This document shows positions 1 through 6,257 of a stretch of 15,445 nt of DNA, piece by piece (position 1 is the first letter of the stretch; the number at the start of each line of letters is the position of its first letter). The position numbers and the translations under genes were made by a program. Origin of the DNA: JAFMPW01 sp040830565 (lineage in GTDB: Bacteria; Bacteroidota; Bacteroidia; Flavobacteriales; Flavobacteriaceae). The notes below the pieces were generated by a model that worked only from the letters and a program-made list of their open reading frames with translations, did no database searches and was not told the origin of the DNA. The DNA lies in NCBI GenBank assembly GCA_040830565.1, contig JBFOMC010000106.1, positions 1 through 15,445 of the forward strand, given 5' to 3'.

Positions 1-33
1 ATTCCATAATTTTTTTTTCCTGATTGTTATAAA

Positions 34-367
34 CTTGATCACCTCTGTCTCGCTATTACTTCATCCTGCCATTTTTAATTCACACCTTCGCCAGTTTTAT
101 ATCTTATCTAACGCAATGAACTGGATCCCTTTTGCCTCAGCATTACTTCAACCAGCCATTTTTAATGCGCGGCTTTGCCGCTTTTAAATCTTATCTAACT
201 CAATTCACTGGATCCCTCTTGCATCGGGATTACTTCAACCAGCCATTTTTAATGCGCGGCTTCGCCGCTTTTAAATCTTATCTAACTCAATTCGCTGGAT
301 CCCTCTTGCATCGGGATTACTTCAACCAGCCATTTTTAATGCGCGGCTTCGCCGCTTTTAAAAATGG
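34..367. repeat. 87-bp tandem repeat, about four copies
   Basis: Copies begin at 34, 121, 208 and 295, each 87 bp after the last. The first is diverged, the next two are nearly identical, and the fourth stops in the hairpin near 360. Each unit runs CTGGATCCC, ATTACTTCA, CCAGCCATTTTTAATGC, GCGGC-TTC-GCCGC, then TTTTAAATCTTATCTAA. Because 87 is 29 codons, one forward frame stays open from 132 to 407 and encodes a 29-residue repeat. That openness follows from the period and is not good evidence for a gene. The function is unknown. The array lies directly upstream of mutS and could also belong to the 3' flank of a gene left of the window. Confidence 0.85.
330..367. repeat. Long stem-loop ending the tandem array
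   Basis: In the last repeat copy the outer arms CCATTTTTAA (330-339) and TTAAAAATGG (358-367) are perfectly complementary. They enclose GCGGC-TTC-GCCGC (343-355), with small internal loops (TGC and TT). The internal copies keep the GC stem but have a shorter outer arm. In either direction the stem is followed by no long T tract, so a terminator role is uncertain. Confidence 0.6.
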
Positions 368-475
368 GGTTTCAGTAAGTTATCCTGAAATATCAACAAT
401 GGTTTAAGTTCAAAGAGGAAAATAGTACATTCGTTCGTTACTCATTTCGTGTAAAAATAAACTTTTAAGATCGCT

Positions 476-3097
476 TTGGCCAAGACCGGAAATACAAAAA
501 AGGTGACCCCTTTAATGAAGCAATACAATACCATAAAGGTAAAATATCCTGATGCTTTATTACTATTTAGAGTAGGTGACTTTTACGAAACCTTTGGAGA
601 AGATGCTATTAAGGCTTCCAAAATTTTGGGCATAATTCTCACCCACAGAAACAATGGAGGAGATAAAACAGAATTGGCCGGCTTTCCTCACCATTCGCTA
701 AACACTTATCTTCCAAAATTAGTTAAGGCGGGGCAGCGAGTTGCCATATGCGATCAGTTAGAGGACCCTAAGCTTACTAAAACTATTGTAAAAAGAGGTG
801 TCACAGAGTTGGTTACACCCGGTGTTGCCTTTAGCGATGATATCCTTCAGGCCAATAACAATAATTTCCTTTGTTCGGTACATTTTGGCAATAGCCTATT
901 AGGCATCTCCTTTTTAGATATTTCAACTGGGGAGTTTTTAACCGCTGAGGGCAATGAGGAGCAATTAGACAAGCTAATTCAGAACTTTTCTCCAAGTGAG
1001 ATCCTGGTTTCTAAAAACCACAGAAAGGATTTTGAGGATAGTTTTGGAGGGGAGCATCACACCTTCTTTTTGGAAGACTGGATCTTTCAGGAAGACTATG
1101 CTAACGAAACCCTTACCTCCCATTTTAAAACTGCCTCGCTCAAAGGGTTTGGAGTGGCTCATCTATATCACGGCATTATTGCCTCAGGAGCAGTGCTGCA
1201 TTATTTATCAGAGACCCAACACCGGCAATTACAACATATCAATAAACTACAAAGGATCGCCGAAGAGGATCATGTTTGGATGGACAGATTTACCATCAAT
1301 AATCTGGAGCTCTACCAATCTAACAATTTGAATGCCGTAACACTCCTCGATATCATAGATAAGACCAAGTCGGCCATGGGAGGGCGGATGCTTAGGCGAT
1401 GGTTGGCCTTGCCTTTAAAAAATATTGAGAAAATCAGGAGTAGACATCAGGTCATCTCCTATTTGATAGGACATGAGGAGGTCTTTCAAAAACTACAGCA
1501 TTGGATTGCGCAAATTGGAGACCTTGAGAGGTTAACAGCCAAAATAGCTGCTGGGAAGATAAATCCGAGGGAAGTGATTCAGCTCAAAAATTCATTGGAA
1601 GCGCTTGTACCTGTCCTGGGGCTAATCGCCCATGCAGATAACGAAGCTTTAAAGCAAATTGCAGAGGATATAAACCCATGTGAAAAGCTCAGGAGAAGAA
1701 TTAAGGAGATGATCAACGAGGAGGCTCCTGTAAATGTGCTTAAGGGCAATACAATAGCTGAAGGATATTCCGAAGAATTGGATGAGCTTAGGGCCCTTAG
1801 ATTCTCGGGGAAGGATCACCTCGATCAAATGTTGCAAAGAGAAACCGAAAGTACCGGGATAAGCTCGCTTAAGATCGCTTCTAACAATGTTTTTGGCTAC
1901 TATATTGAAGTCAGGAATACGCATAAAGATAAAGTTCCTGAAGAGTGGATAAGAAAGCAAACGCTGGTCAATGCTGAACGCTATATTACAGAAGAATTAA
2001 AAGAATATGAGGCCAAAATTTTAGGGGCTGAGGAACGCATTATGGAGCTGGAGCAACAATTGTTCGCTCAATTGGTACTCTGGATGCAAGAATATATTAT
2101 CAAGGTGCAAAAGAACGCCAGGCAGGTAGCACAATTAGATTGTCTTTGCGGCTTTACGCAACTCGCTAAGGAAAACCATTATGTTGCCCCAATAATGGAT
2201 GATAGCACAGCAATTGAAATTAAGGAAGGGAGGCATCCGGTGATTGAGAAGCAGCTTCCCCTGGGAGAAGTTTATGTGCCAAACGATCTGGTCTTAAACA
2301 GGGAAAATCAGCAAATAATTATGATCACTGGGCCTAATATGAGTGGTAAATCTGCTATTCTAAGGCAAACTGCATTGATTGTCTTATTGGCACAAATAGG
2401 GAGTTTTGTACCGGCCGAAAAAGCTAAAATAGGCGTGGTGGATAAGATCTTTACCAGAGTTGGAGCCAGTGATAACATCTCTATGGGAGAATCTACTTTT
2501 ATGGTAGAGATGAATGAAACTGCTTCTATTCTAAACAACCTCTCTGACAGGAGTCTGGTGCTGTTAGATGAAATTGGGAGAGGTACGAGCACCTATGATG
2601 GTATCTCTATTGCCTGGTCTATTTCAGAGTATTTACACGAGCATCCGTCAAGGGCCAAAACTTTGTTTGCCACCCATTATCATGAACTCAATGAAATGGA
2701 GGTTACTTTTGAGCGCATTAAGAACTACAATGTTGCAGTGAAGGAGCTAAAGGACACGGTACTATTCCTCCGAAAGTTAACTCCTGGAGGAAGTGAGCAT
2801 AGTTTTGGTATCCATGTAGCAAAAATGGCGGGGATGCCCCAGCAGGTAATTCACAAGGCGAATAAGATCCTAAAAAAACTAGAGAAATCCCATTCTAGCG
2901 AGGAGCTTACCGACAAATTACAGTCGGTACCAAACGACATGCAGCTGAGCTTCTTTAATCTGGACGATCCTTTGTTAGAGCAGATCAAGGAGGAGATCTT
3001 ACATCTTGATATTGACACGCTAACCCCGGTAGAGGCGCTGATGAAATTAAATGAGATCAAAAGGCTATTGAGCAAAAAGAAGAAAGCAAGCTCATAA
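476..3097 (+). CDS. mutS: DNA mismatch repair protein MutS
   Basis: MutS is the cytoplasmic ATPase that recognises mismatches and small loops and recruits MutL. The protein has 873 residues, close to the usual 850-880. The N-terminal mismatch-binding domain has the Phe-x-Glu motif as F36-Y37-E38. Connector, core and clamp domains fill the middle. The C-terminal ATPase has Walker A GPNMSGKS (about 619-626), the STFMVEM signature, Walker B LLDEIGRGTST (D698, E699) and FATHYHEL. The C-terminus ends in a MutS-type helical tail. The start is a TTG at 476: an in-frame TAA lies at 458-460, no ATG or GTG lies between, and the first in-frame ATG would remove 13 residues just before the conserved TPLMKQY segment. 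No mutL is nearby, and no clear terminator follows the stop. Confidence 0.97.
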   Translation: MAKTGNTKKVTPLMKQYNTIKVKYPDALLLFRVGDFYETFGEDAIKASKILGIILTHRNNGGDKTELAGFPHHSLNTYLPKLVKAGQRVAICDQLEDPKLTKTIVKRGVTELVTPGVAFSDDILQANNNNFLCSVHFGNSLLGISFLDISTGEFLTAEGNEEQLDKLIQNFSPSEILVSKNHRKDFEDSFGGEHHTFFLEDWIFQEDYANETLTSHFKTASLKGFGVAHLYHGIIASGAVLHYLSETQHRQLQHINKLQRIAEEDHVWMDRFTINNLELYQSNNLNAVTLLDIIDKTKSAMGGRMLRRWLALPLKNIEKIRSRHQVISYLIGHEEVFQKLQHWIAQIGDLERLTAKIAAGKINPREVIQLKNSLEALVPVLGLIAHADNEALKQIAEDINPCEKLRRRIKEMINEEAPVNVLKGNTIAEGYSEELDELRALRFSGKDHLDQMLQRETESTGISSLKIASNNVFGYYIEVRNTHKDKVPEEWIRKQTLVNAERYITEELKEYEAKILGAEERIMELEQQLFAQLVLWMQEYIIKVQKNARQVAQLDCLCGFTQLAKENHYVAPIMDDSTAIEIKEGRHPVIEKQLPLGEVYVPNDLVLNRENQQIIMITGPNMSGKSAILRQTALIVLLAQIGSFVPAEKAKIGVVDKIFTRVGASDNISMGESTFMVEMNETASILNNLSDRSLVLLDEIGRGTSTYDGISIAWSISEYLHEHPSRAKTLFATHYHELNEMEVTFERIKNYNVAVKELKDTVLFLRKLTPGGSEHSFGIHVAKMAGMPQQVIHKANKILKKLEKSHSSEELTDKLQSVPNDMQLSFFNLDDPLLEQIKEEILHLDIDTLTPVEALMKLNEIKRLLSKKKKASS

Positions 3098-3187
3098 CCT
3101 TTCTTTTTATTTGGATTGATTGCGATTCTTCATAACGCCCCTCCTCTGATTTTGATAAAAAGTTCTTTCCTTTTTACAGAATTGTAT

Positions 3188-3195
3188 TAAATTTG
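3188..3195 (+). promoter_or_regulatory. Candidate -7 element for the tRNA locus
   Basis: TAAATTTG fits the Bacteroidota -7 consensus TAnnTTTG exactly and lies about 52 bp before the first tRNA-like sequence. I see no convincing -33 TTTG at the usual distance, so this rests on one box. The spacer from 3098 to 3246 holds no gene. Confidence 0.35.
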
Positions 3196-3246
3196 CGTCC
3201 GCATCAGGGATAAATACTGTCACTGATACGATGTTCCTTCAAATAC

Positions 3247-3300
3247 GCGAAAATAGCTCAGTTGGTAGGGCGCCATCCGCTAGCTAGCGGATGGAGGTCG
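3247..3300 (+). pseudogene. tRNA-Gly remnant with palindromic anticodon arm
   Basis: The sequence matches the intact tRNA-Gly at 3365 through the acceptor 5' strand (GCGAAAA), TA, the D arm (one change, GAGC to GGGC) and the AGGTCG after the anticodon arm. The anticodon arm is replaced by a perfect 22-bp palindrome at 3273-3294, with arms CCATCCGCTA and TAGCGGATGG around a central GC. After 3300 the similarity stops: there is no T arm and no 3' acceptor strand. It therefore cannot mature as a normal tRNA. It could be a broken gene copy, or the site where a small palindromic element inserted. It starts 118 bp before the intact gene. Confidence 0.75.
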
Positions 3301-3364
3301 TAACAACGGAAAATTTAGGTTGATAGAGAGCTTTCCCGTTCTTTATGTACCGAAAGATATAAAC

Positions 3365-3437
3365 GCGAAAATAGCTCAGTTGGTAGAGCGCCACCTTGCC
3401 AAGGTGGAGGTCGCGGGTTCGAATCCCGTTTTTCGCT
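3365..3437 (+). tRNA. tRNA-Gly (GCC)
   Basis: A full cloverleaf can be drawn. The acceptor GCGAAAA pairs with TTTTCGC. The D arm is GCTC...GAGC. The anticodon stem CCACC/GGTGG holds the loop TTGCCAA, with anticodon GCC at 3398-3400. The T arm is GCGGG-TTCGAAT-CCCGT and the discriminator is T. CCA is not encoded. A terminator follows at once. Confidence 0.95.
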
Positions 3438-3438
3438 C

Positions 3439-3463
3439 AAAACGCTGCTTGCGGCGTTTTTTT
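3439..3463 (+). terminator. Rho-independent terminator after tRNA-Gly
   Basis: AAAACGCTGC and GCGGCGTTTT form a 10-bp stem with one G-T wobble and a very small central loop, followed by more T residues to 3463. It begins two bases after the tRNA. Confidence 0.75.
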
Positions 3464-3493
3464 ATGCGTTGCCCCTCCTTTGGGGAGAAGCAG

Positions 3494-3578
3494 GCTCGAG
3501 TGGTGGAATTGGTAGACACGTTGGACTTAAAATCCAATGGCCATTATGGCCGTGCGGGTTCAAGTCCCGCCTCGAGTA
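3494..3578 (+). tRNA. tRNA-Leu (TAA)
   Basis: This is a class II tRNA of 85 nt. The acceptor GCTCGAG pairs with CTCGAGT (first pair G-T). The D arm is GTG...CAC. The anticodon stem TTGGA/TCCAA holds the loop CTTAAAA, with anticodon TAA at 3528-3530. The long variable arm contains GGCC-ATTAT-GGCC. The T arm is GCGGG-TTCAAGT-CCCGC and the discriminator is A. CCA is not encoded. It may be cotranscribed with the tRNA-Gly, although a terminator lies between them. Confidence 0.95.
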
Positions 3579-3594
3579 CAGATGAACAAAAAAG

Positions 3595-3619
3595 CCAAAG
3601 CGAAAGCTTTGGTTTTTTT
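3595..3619 (+). terminator. Terminator after tRNA-Leu
   Basis: CCAAAGC and GCTTTGG form a 7-bp stem closed by a GAAA tetraloop, followed by seven T residues. An A-rich run precedes it, which lengthens the stem and could let it act on the minus strand too. Confidence 0.85.
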
Positions 3620-3624
3620 ATGAA

Positions 3625-3660
3625 GCAAAATGAGCCAAGCTTGCTTGAGTGAAATTTTGC
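3625..3660. repeat. Nested inverted repeat
   Basis: GCAAAAT (3625-3631) and ATTTTGC (3654-3660) are complementary and enclose a second inverted repeat, CAAGC-TT-GCTTG (3636-3647). It lies between two terminator-like hairpins downstream of tRNA-Leu. Its function is unknown. Confidence 0.45.
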
Positions 3661-3670
3661 GAAATAAAAA

Positions 3671-3695
3671 CCAATTCGAAAGAATTGGCTTTTTT
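3671..3695 (+). terminator. Terminator-like hairpin with GAAA loop
   Basis: CCAATTC-GAAA-GAATTGG is followed by C and six T residues. It has the same design as the terminator 75 bp upstream. It may be a second stop for the tRNA transcript or the 3' end of a short RNA. A degraded relative of this stretch precedes the repeat copy near 4145. Confidence 0.65.
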
Positions 3696-3782
3696 GTTTT
3701 CAAAATGTTTGAGCTGGGACTCGCGAGGCCTTGTGCCGAGCAATTCCCGCCTTTTTCGGTATGCAGTAGCAGTATGCATTAG
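3690..3782. repeat. Structured direct repeat, copy A
   Basis: This copy shares with 4145-4223 the blocks TTTTTTGTTTTCAAAA, GAGCTGGGACTCGCGAGGCC, CCGAGCAATTCCCG, CTTTTTC and GTATGCA...TTAG. The stem CTCG/CGAG (3720-3723, 3737-3740) and the outer GCTGGGA/TCCCGCC (3713-3719, 3745-3751, one mismatch) can fold before five T residues. This copy carries an extra 13 bp that doubles GTATGCA. A weak third partial copy (AGCTGGGAC, then CCAGGC) lies at 3809-3826. Confidence 0.7.
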
Positions 3783-3922
3783 CTTATCATTCACTGTCAA
3801 CGAATTTAAGCTGGGACCCTCCAGGCAACAAGAAAGTTCTCACTCAGCTTATGTTATCTTCATTTCTTTGCTGGTGTAAGGATCATTGTTAGCCAAAGAT
3901 AAAGCATATGCTTGGATGAAAG

Positions 3923-3945
3923 AGCCGGTCTGTGCGACCGGCTTT
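3923..3945 (+). terminator. Terminator-like hairpin with no obvious gene
   Basis: AGCCGGTC and GACCGGCT form a perfect 8-bp stem around TGTGC, followed by TTATTCTTCTTTATT. It looks like an intrinsic terminator, but no protein gene precedes it in the right orientation. It may end a small untranslated RNA or the readthrough transcript from the tRNA locus. Confidence 0.55.
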
Positions 3946-3955
3946 ATTCTTCTTT

Positions 3956-4077
3956 ATTCCTTTTTGCCTCCCCAAAAAGGAATACAAAAAAGGGACTTTT
4001 TCACTATGTGTTTTTTAAAATGTCCCATTTTAAAAACCGCTCACCTAGGCTAAATTATCTCCAAGGCTTCGATAATT
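3956..4077. other. Gene-free stretch with three inverted repeats
   Basis: Three inverted repeats lie in a row. ATTCCTTTTT/AAAAAGGAAT (3956-3983) has a perfect 10-bp stem and an 8-nt loop. TTTTTAAAATG/CATTTTAAAAA (4012-4036) has a perfect 11-bp stem and a 3-nt loop. AATTATC/GATAATT (4053-4077) has 7 bp and an 11-nt loop. GGGAC at 3992 can also pair with GTCCC at 4022-4026, which competes with the second stem. No credible reading frame is present. Across 3620-4310 I find only repeats and hairpins. Confidence 0.5.
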
Positions 4078-4144
4078 AATAACGCCAAGGTTCCCTACAC
4101 TACGGAAAAAGAAATTCTAGTTAAGAAAAATCCAGGTAAAAGAA

Positions 4145-4223
4145 TTTTTTGTTTTCAAAACCCTCGAGCTGGGACTCGCGAGGCCGTGGCCGAGCAATTC
4201 CCGGCTTTTTCAGTATGCATTAG
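4145..4223. repeat. Structured direct repeat, copy B
   Basis: This is the second copy of the element at 3690-3782. Here GCTGGGA (4168-4174) pairs fully with TCCCGGC (4199-4205, one G-T pair), and CTCG (4175-4178) pairs with CGAG (4191-4194). That gives an 11-bp bulged stem followed by TTTTT. The loop differs from copy A while the inner stem is kept, which suggests a structured RNA or a terminator-like mobile repeat. Confidence 0.7.
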
Positions 4224-4264
4224 GAGTCCGCAGTATATATCTTTTCTAAGAACCATATCTAACA

Positions 4265-4303
4265 AATAGGAGAGGTCATTCTAATGAGCAGGCCTCTCCT
4301 ATT
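4265..4303 (-). terminator. Probable terminator of the minus-strand operon
   Basis: AATAGGAGAGG and CCTCTCCTATT form a perfect 11-bp stem with a 17-nt loop, 27 bp past the last stop codon of the minus-strand genes. The T tract is weak on the minus strand (TTTGTTAG) and better on the plus strand, so it may work in both directions. Confidence 0.6.
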
Positions 4304-4330
4304 GTCGTATCTTTTTATCCATCCGGGGTT

Positions 4331-4738
4331 TTAGGTAGCTCTCGCAGATTTTACGGCTTTCTCAATTTGCCAGTAAGCAGCAACAACACTGATGTACTCC
4401 ACGGCAATTAACCAAAATCCGGGATCTGTAAAAAATGATAGGTGATTGCCTCCATAAGGCATGATCAAAACAGGAACCGTAATCAAGGCATCCAATAGAA
4501 TGGCCACTAAGAACATGGAGACACCCAAAACAAAGCCATTGGTGTTATGTCCTTTTCTGTAGTAAATATGAGCTCCTAATGACGCACTGGGGATCAAGGC
4601 CAATGAGAGCACCCAATTGGCCTGAAGGTCAGGATCTGATAGGACCGGCACAAAGTAAGAGGCAACAAAAGTAGATACTCCCAAAGCCCAAACAATAACC
4701 GCCGAAACTAAAACGCTTTTTATGTGAATACTCTTCAT
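4331..4738 (-). CDS. Small four-helix membrane protein
   Basis: A 135-residue hydrophobic protein with about four predicted transmembrane segments, around residues 6-29, 40-58, 68-90 and 106-124, in the inner membrane. It resembles small Bacteroidota membrane proteins of unknown function (perhaps the DUF5367 type); I cannot confirm the family. Recognisable stretches are SYFVPVL, SLALIPSASLGAHIYYRKGH and FFTDPGFWLI. I start it at the ATG at 4738 (MKSIHI), preceded by TAAAGTG; one GTG codon lies just upstream in frame. It begins 10 bp after the NmrA-like gene ends, so the two are almost certainly cotranscribed. As the last gene of the operon it ends before the hairpin at 4265-4303. Confidence 0.75.
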   Translation of the reverse strand: MKSIHIKSVLVSAVIVWALGVSTFVASYFVPVLSDPDLQANWVLSLALIPSASLGAHIYYRKGHNTNGFVLGVSMFLVAILLDALITVPVLIMPYGGNHLSFFTDPGFWLIAVEYISVVAAYWQIEKAVKSARAT

Positions 4739-4748
4739 CACTTTAGAT

Positions 4749-5591
4749 TTAAATGGATTGGGTTACTGGCTGATTCCAAATTCCCGTCGCGGCTGTTTCC
4801 TCATCGTATTCTTCAAAGCTGATAGCCTTTCTTCCCAGGACCCTTTCAATATCAGAAGATACCTCCTGGTTATCAGGATTACCCAGCACCTCTTTGAATA
4901 AATAGCCGAAAAGCCAGATATAATCATCAGGAAGGCCAGCTGCTTTCATGCCCTGCTTGAACTCATCTATAGAAATAGGCTGGTATTTTATTTCCCTACC
5001 TACCCCCTTGGCTATGGCAGCTACCACCTCCGCAAAGGTTAGTTTCTCAGGTCCCGTTACTGTTATGGTCTCCCCGTTGTAGGTATCATCAAGTAATACC
5101 TCGGTTACAACATCGGCAATATCCTGAGCATCAACAAAAGGGATCTCAGCTTCAGGCATAGGAAGGGCCACCTGGCCGGCCAAAACAAAATCAAGAAATG
5201 CTCCTTCACTAAAGTTTTGATTAAACCAAGATGCACGGACCAGAGTGTAATTTAGCCCAGAATTGGCCACAATTTCCTCACAGGCCTCCGCCTCAGTCTC
5301 TCCTTTACCAGAAAGTAGTACGACTTTTTCAAGGCCCTGTTTTAAAGCCTCCTGAGTTAGCTTCTCTATAGCCTCTCTAGACCCGGGTACGGCCAAATCC
5401 GGATAATATACGATATAGGCCTTGTCCATACCCTTTAAGGCCCCGGCATATGTCGCAGGATCATCCCAATCAAAAGCTGGTTCACTCCCTCTGGAGCCAA
5501 TTCTAACGTGATGATTTAACCTGGTTAAATTTTCAACTACGCGTCTACCGGTCTTACCGGTTCCTCCAATAACTAAAATGTTTTCTTTCAT
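4749..5591 (-). CDS. NmrA-like NAD(P)-binding protein
   Basis: A 280-residue cytoplasmic Rossmann-fold protein of the atypical short-chain dehydrogenase group (NmrA / NAD(P)H-binding; QOR2 and YtfG are related). The N-terminus has the dinucleotide motif GGTGKTG (9-15) after a beta strand, then VRIGSRGSE, where arginines could favour NADP. Further marks are VVLLSGKGE (90-98), YTLVRASWFNQNF (115-127) and the substrate-domain strand IPFVDAQDIADVV (150-162). The canonical SDR YxxxK pair is not evident, as usual in this family, so it may be a redox sensor or a quinone or aldehyde reductase; the substrate is unknown. It lies 31 bp after the DUF1772 gene and 10 bp before the small membrane protein, in one operon. 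Confidence 0.85.
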   Translation of the reverse strand: MKENILVIGGTGKTGRRVVENLTRLNHHVRIGSRGSEPAFDWDDPATYAGALKGMDKAYIVYYPDLAVPGSREAIEKLTQEALKQGLEKVVLLSGKGETEAEACEEIVANSGLNYTLVRASWFNQNFSEGAFLDFVLAGQVALPMPEAEIPFVDAQDIADVVTEVLLDDTYNGETITVTGPEKLTFAEVVAAIAKGVGREIKYQPISIDEFKQGMKAAGLPDDYIWLFGYLFKEVLGNPDNQEVSSDIERVLGRKAISFEEYDEETAATGIWNQPVTQSI

Positions 5592-5622
5592 TGTTACTTG
5601 TTTTAAAAATTATTAAAATGTT

Positions 5623-6129
5623 TTAAGGATTAATTTTTATTGAGAAGCAAACGGCAGTTGCTGCGGCGAAAAAAGCGCAGCAAGCAAATACCGTTCTAAT
5701 TAGGTGTAATCTGTTCCATTTGCTCTCATAATACCTTCTAAATGCTCCCATCTCTTCTGAGTTTATCTTAGACAAGTCGAGCTTTTCCAATTGATTGTTT
5801 AGCGGCACATTGCCTAGACCGGTCACACCAACGGTGCCAATGAGGTACATCGTAGCTGCAGCCAAAAGCATCCAGAAAATGGCCCTATTTGTACCGTAAA
5901 AGCTAAAACTTGAGGCAAATAAGAAAACTAAGGCCCCGAAATAGACCAGAAAAAAGGCGGGATTAAGAATTGCCCGGTTTATTTGCTGCATAGTCTGGAG
6001 ATAAACGGCATCAACCACTTTTTGAGTTCCCGGGATCACGGAAACAGACCATGCATAAAACAATCCGGCAGACAAGCCCGTGAGCATTACGGTAACCAAA
6101 AGCACTAAAGATTTTATTGAAATTTCCAT
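5623..6129 (-). CDS. DUF1772 (anthrone oxygenase-like) membrane protein
   Basis: A 168-residue inner-membrane protein with four predicted helices (about 5-30, 55-75, 83-106, 144-162). The pattern fits DUF1772, a family that includes fungal anthrone oxygenases: LSAGLFYAWSVSVIPG in helix 1, NxAILNP before helix 2, NVPLN (107-111) after helix 3, and W138-N-R-x-H142-x-x-R145 at the start of helix 4. Those polar residues are the expected active or binding positions. The enzymatic role in bacteria is not established. This is the first gene of a three-gene operon preceded by an AraC-type operator. The pairing with an NmrA-like oxidoreductase suggests a redox or small-molecule detoxification role, which is inference. 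Confidence 0.8.
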   Translation of the reverse strand: MEISIKSLVLLVTVMLTGLSAGLFYAWSVSVIPGTQKVVDAVYLQTMQQINRAILNPAFFLVYFGALVFLFASSFSFYGTNRAIFWMLLAAATMYLIGTVGVTGLGNVPLNNQLEKLDLSKINSEEMGAFRRYYESKWNRLHLIRTVFACCAFFAAATAVCFSIKINP

Positions 6130-6183
6130 GACTTAGAGTGTTAGATTAATAGCGTTTCTTTATTTACTTTCTAATTTCTGGTG

Positions 6184-6191
6184 TAAAATTA
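6184..6191 (-). promoter_or_regulatory. Candidate -7 element of the three-gene operon
   Basis: On the minus strand this reads TAATTTTA, a one-mismatch fit to TAnnTTTG, 54 bp before the DUF1772 start codon. The only nearby TTG (6206-6208) is spaced too closely for a standard -33. The operator half-site nearest the gene ends 21 bp upstream, where a class II AraC activator would substitute for a poor -33. Confidence 0.35.
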
Positions 6192-6212
6192 GAGGTGCAT
6201 AAAGACAACTAA

Positions 6213-6250
6213 TTGACCCTTTAGGCCAATGTCTTGACACTTCAAGCCAA
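6213..6250. promoter_or_regulatory. AraC-type operator, two 17-bp direct half-sites
   Basis: TTGACCCTTTAGGCCAA (6213-6229) and TTGACACTTCAAGCCAA (6234-6250) are identical at 14 of 17 positions. They sit in the same orientation, exactly 21 bp apart, which is two helical turns. AraC-family regulators bind 17-bp half-sites repeated directly at 21 bp in the araI1-I2 arrangement. The pair lies between the stop codon of the AraC-family gene (7 bp away) and the candidate promoter of the downstream operon. Confidence 0.7.
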
Positions 6251-6257
6251 ATGAGGT

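Noticed and set aside
34..367. CRISPR array
   Set aside because: The whole 87-bp unit repeats. There are no short repeats separated by unique spacers and no cas genes nearby.
132..407. Open reading frame in the tandem repeats as a real gene
   Set aside because: The frame stays open only because the unit length is a multiple of three; no ribosome site, domain or non-repeat sequence supports a protein.
3320..3652. Frame across the tRNA genes (110 residues)
   Set aside because: It runs through tRNA-Gly, tRNA-Leu and two terminators, so it is a by-product of the RNA genes.
3618..3879. Frames on both strands in the repeat region
   Set aside because: They overlap terminators and the duplicated element, have no family resemblance and no plausible start context.
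3365..4223. Integrated mobile island between the repeats
   Set aside because: There is no integrase, transposase or tRNA-end duplication; only the spacer element is repeated, so an island is not supported.
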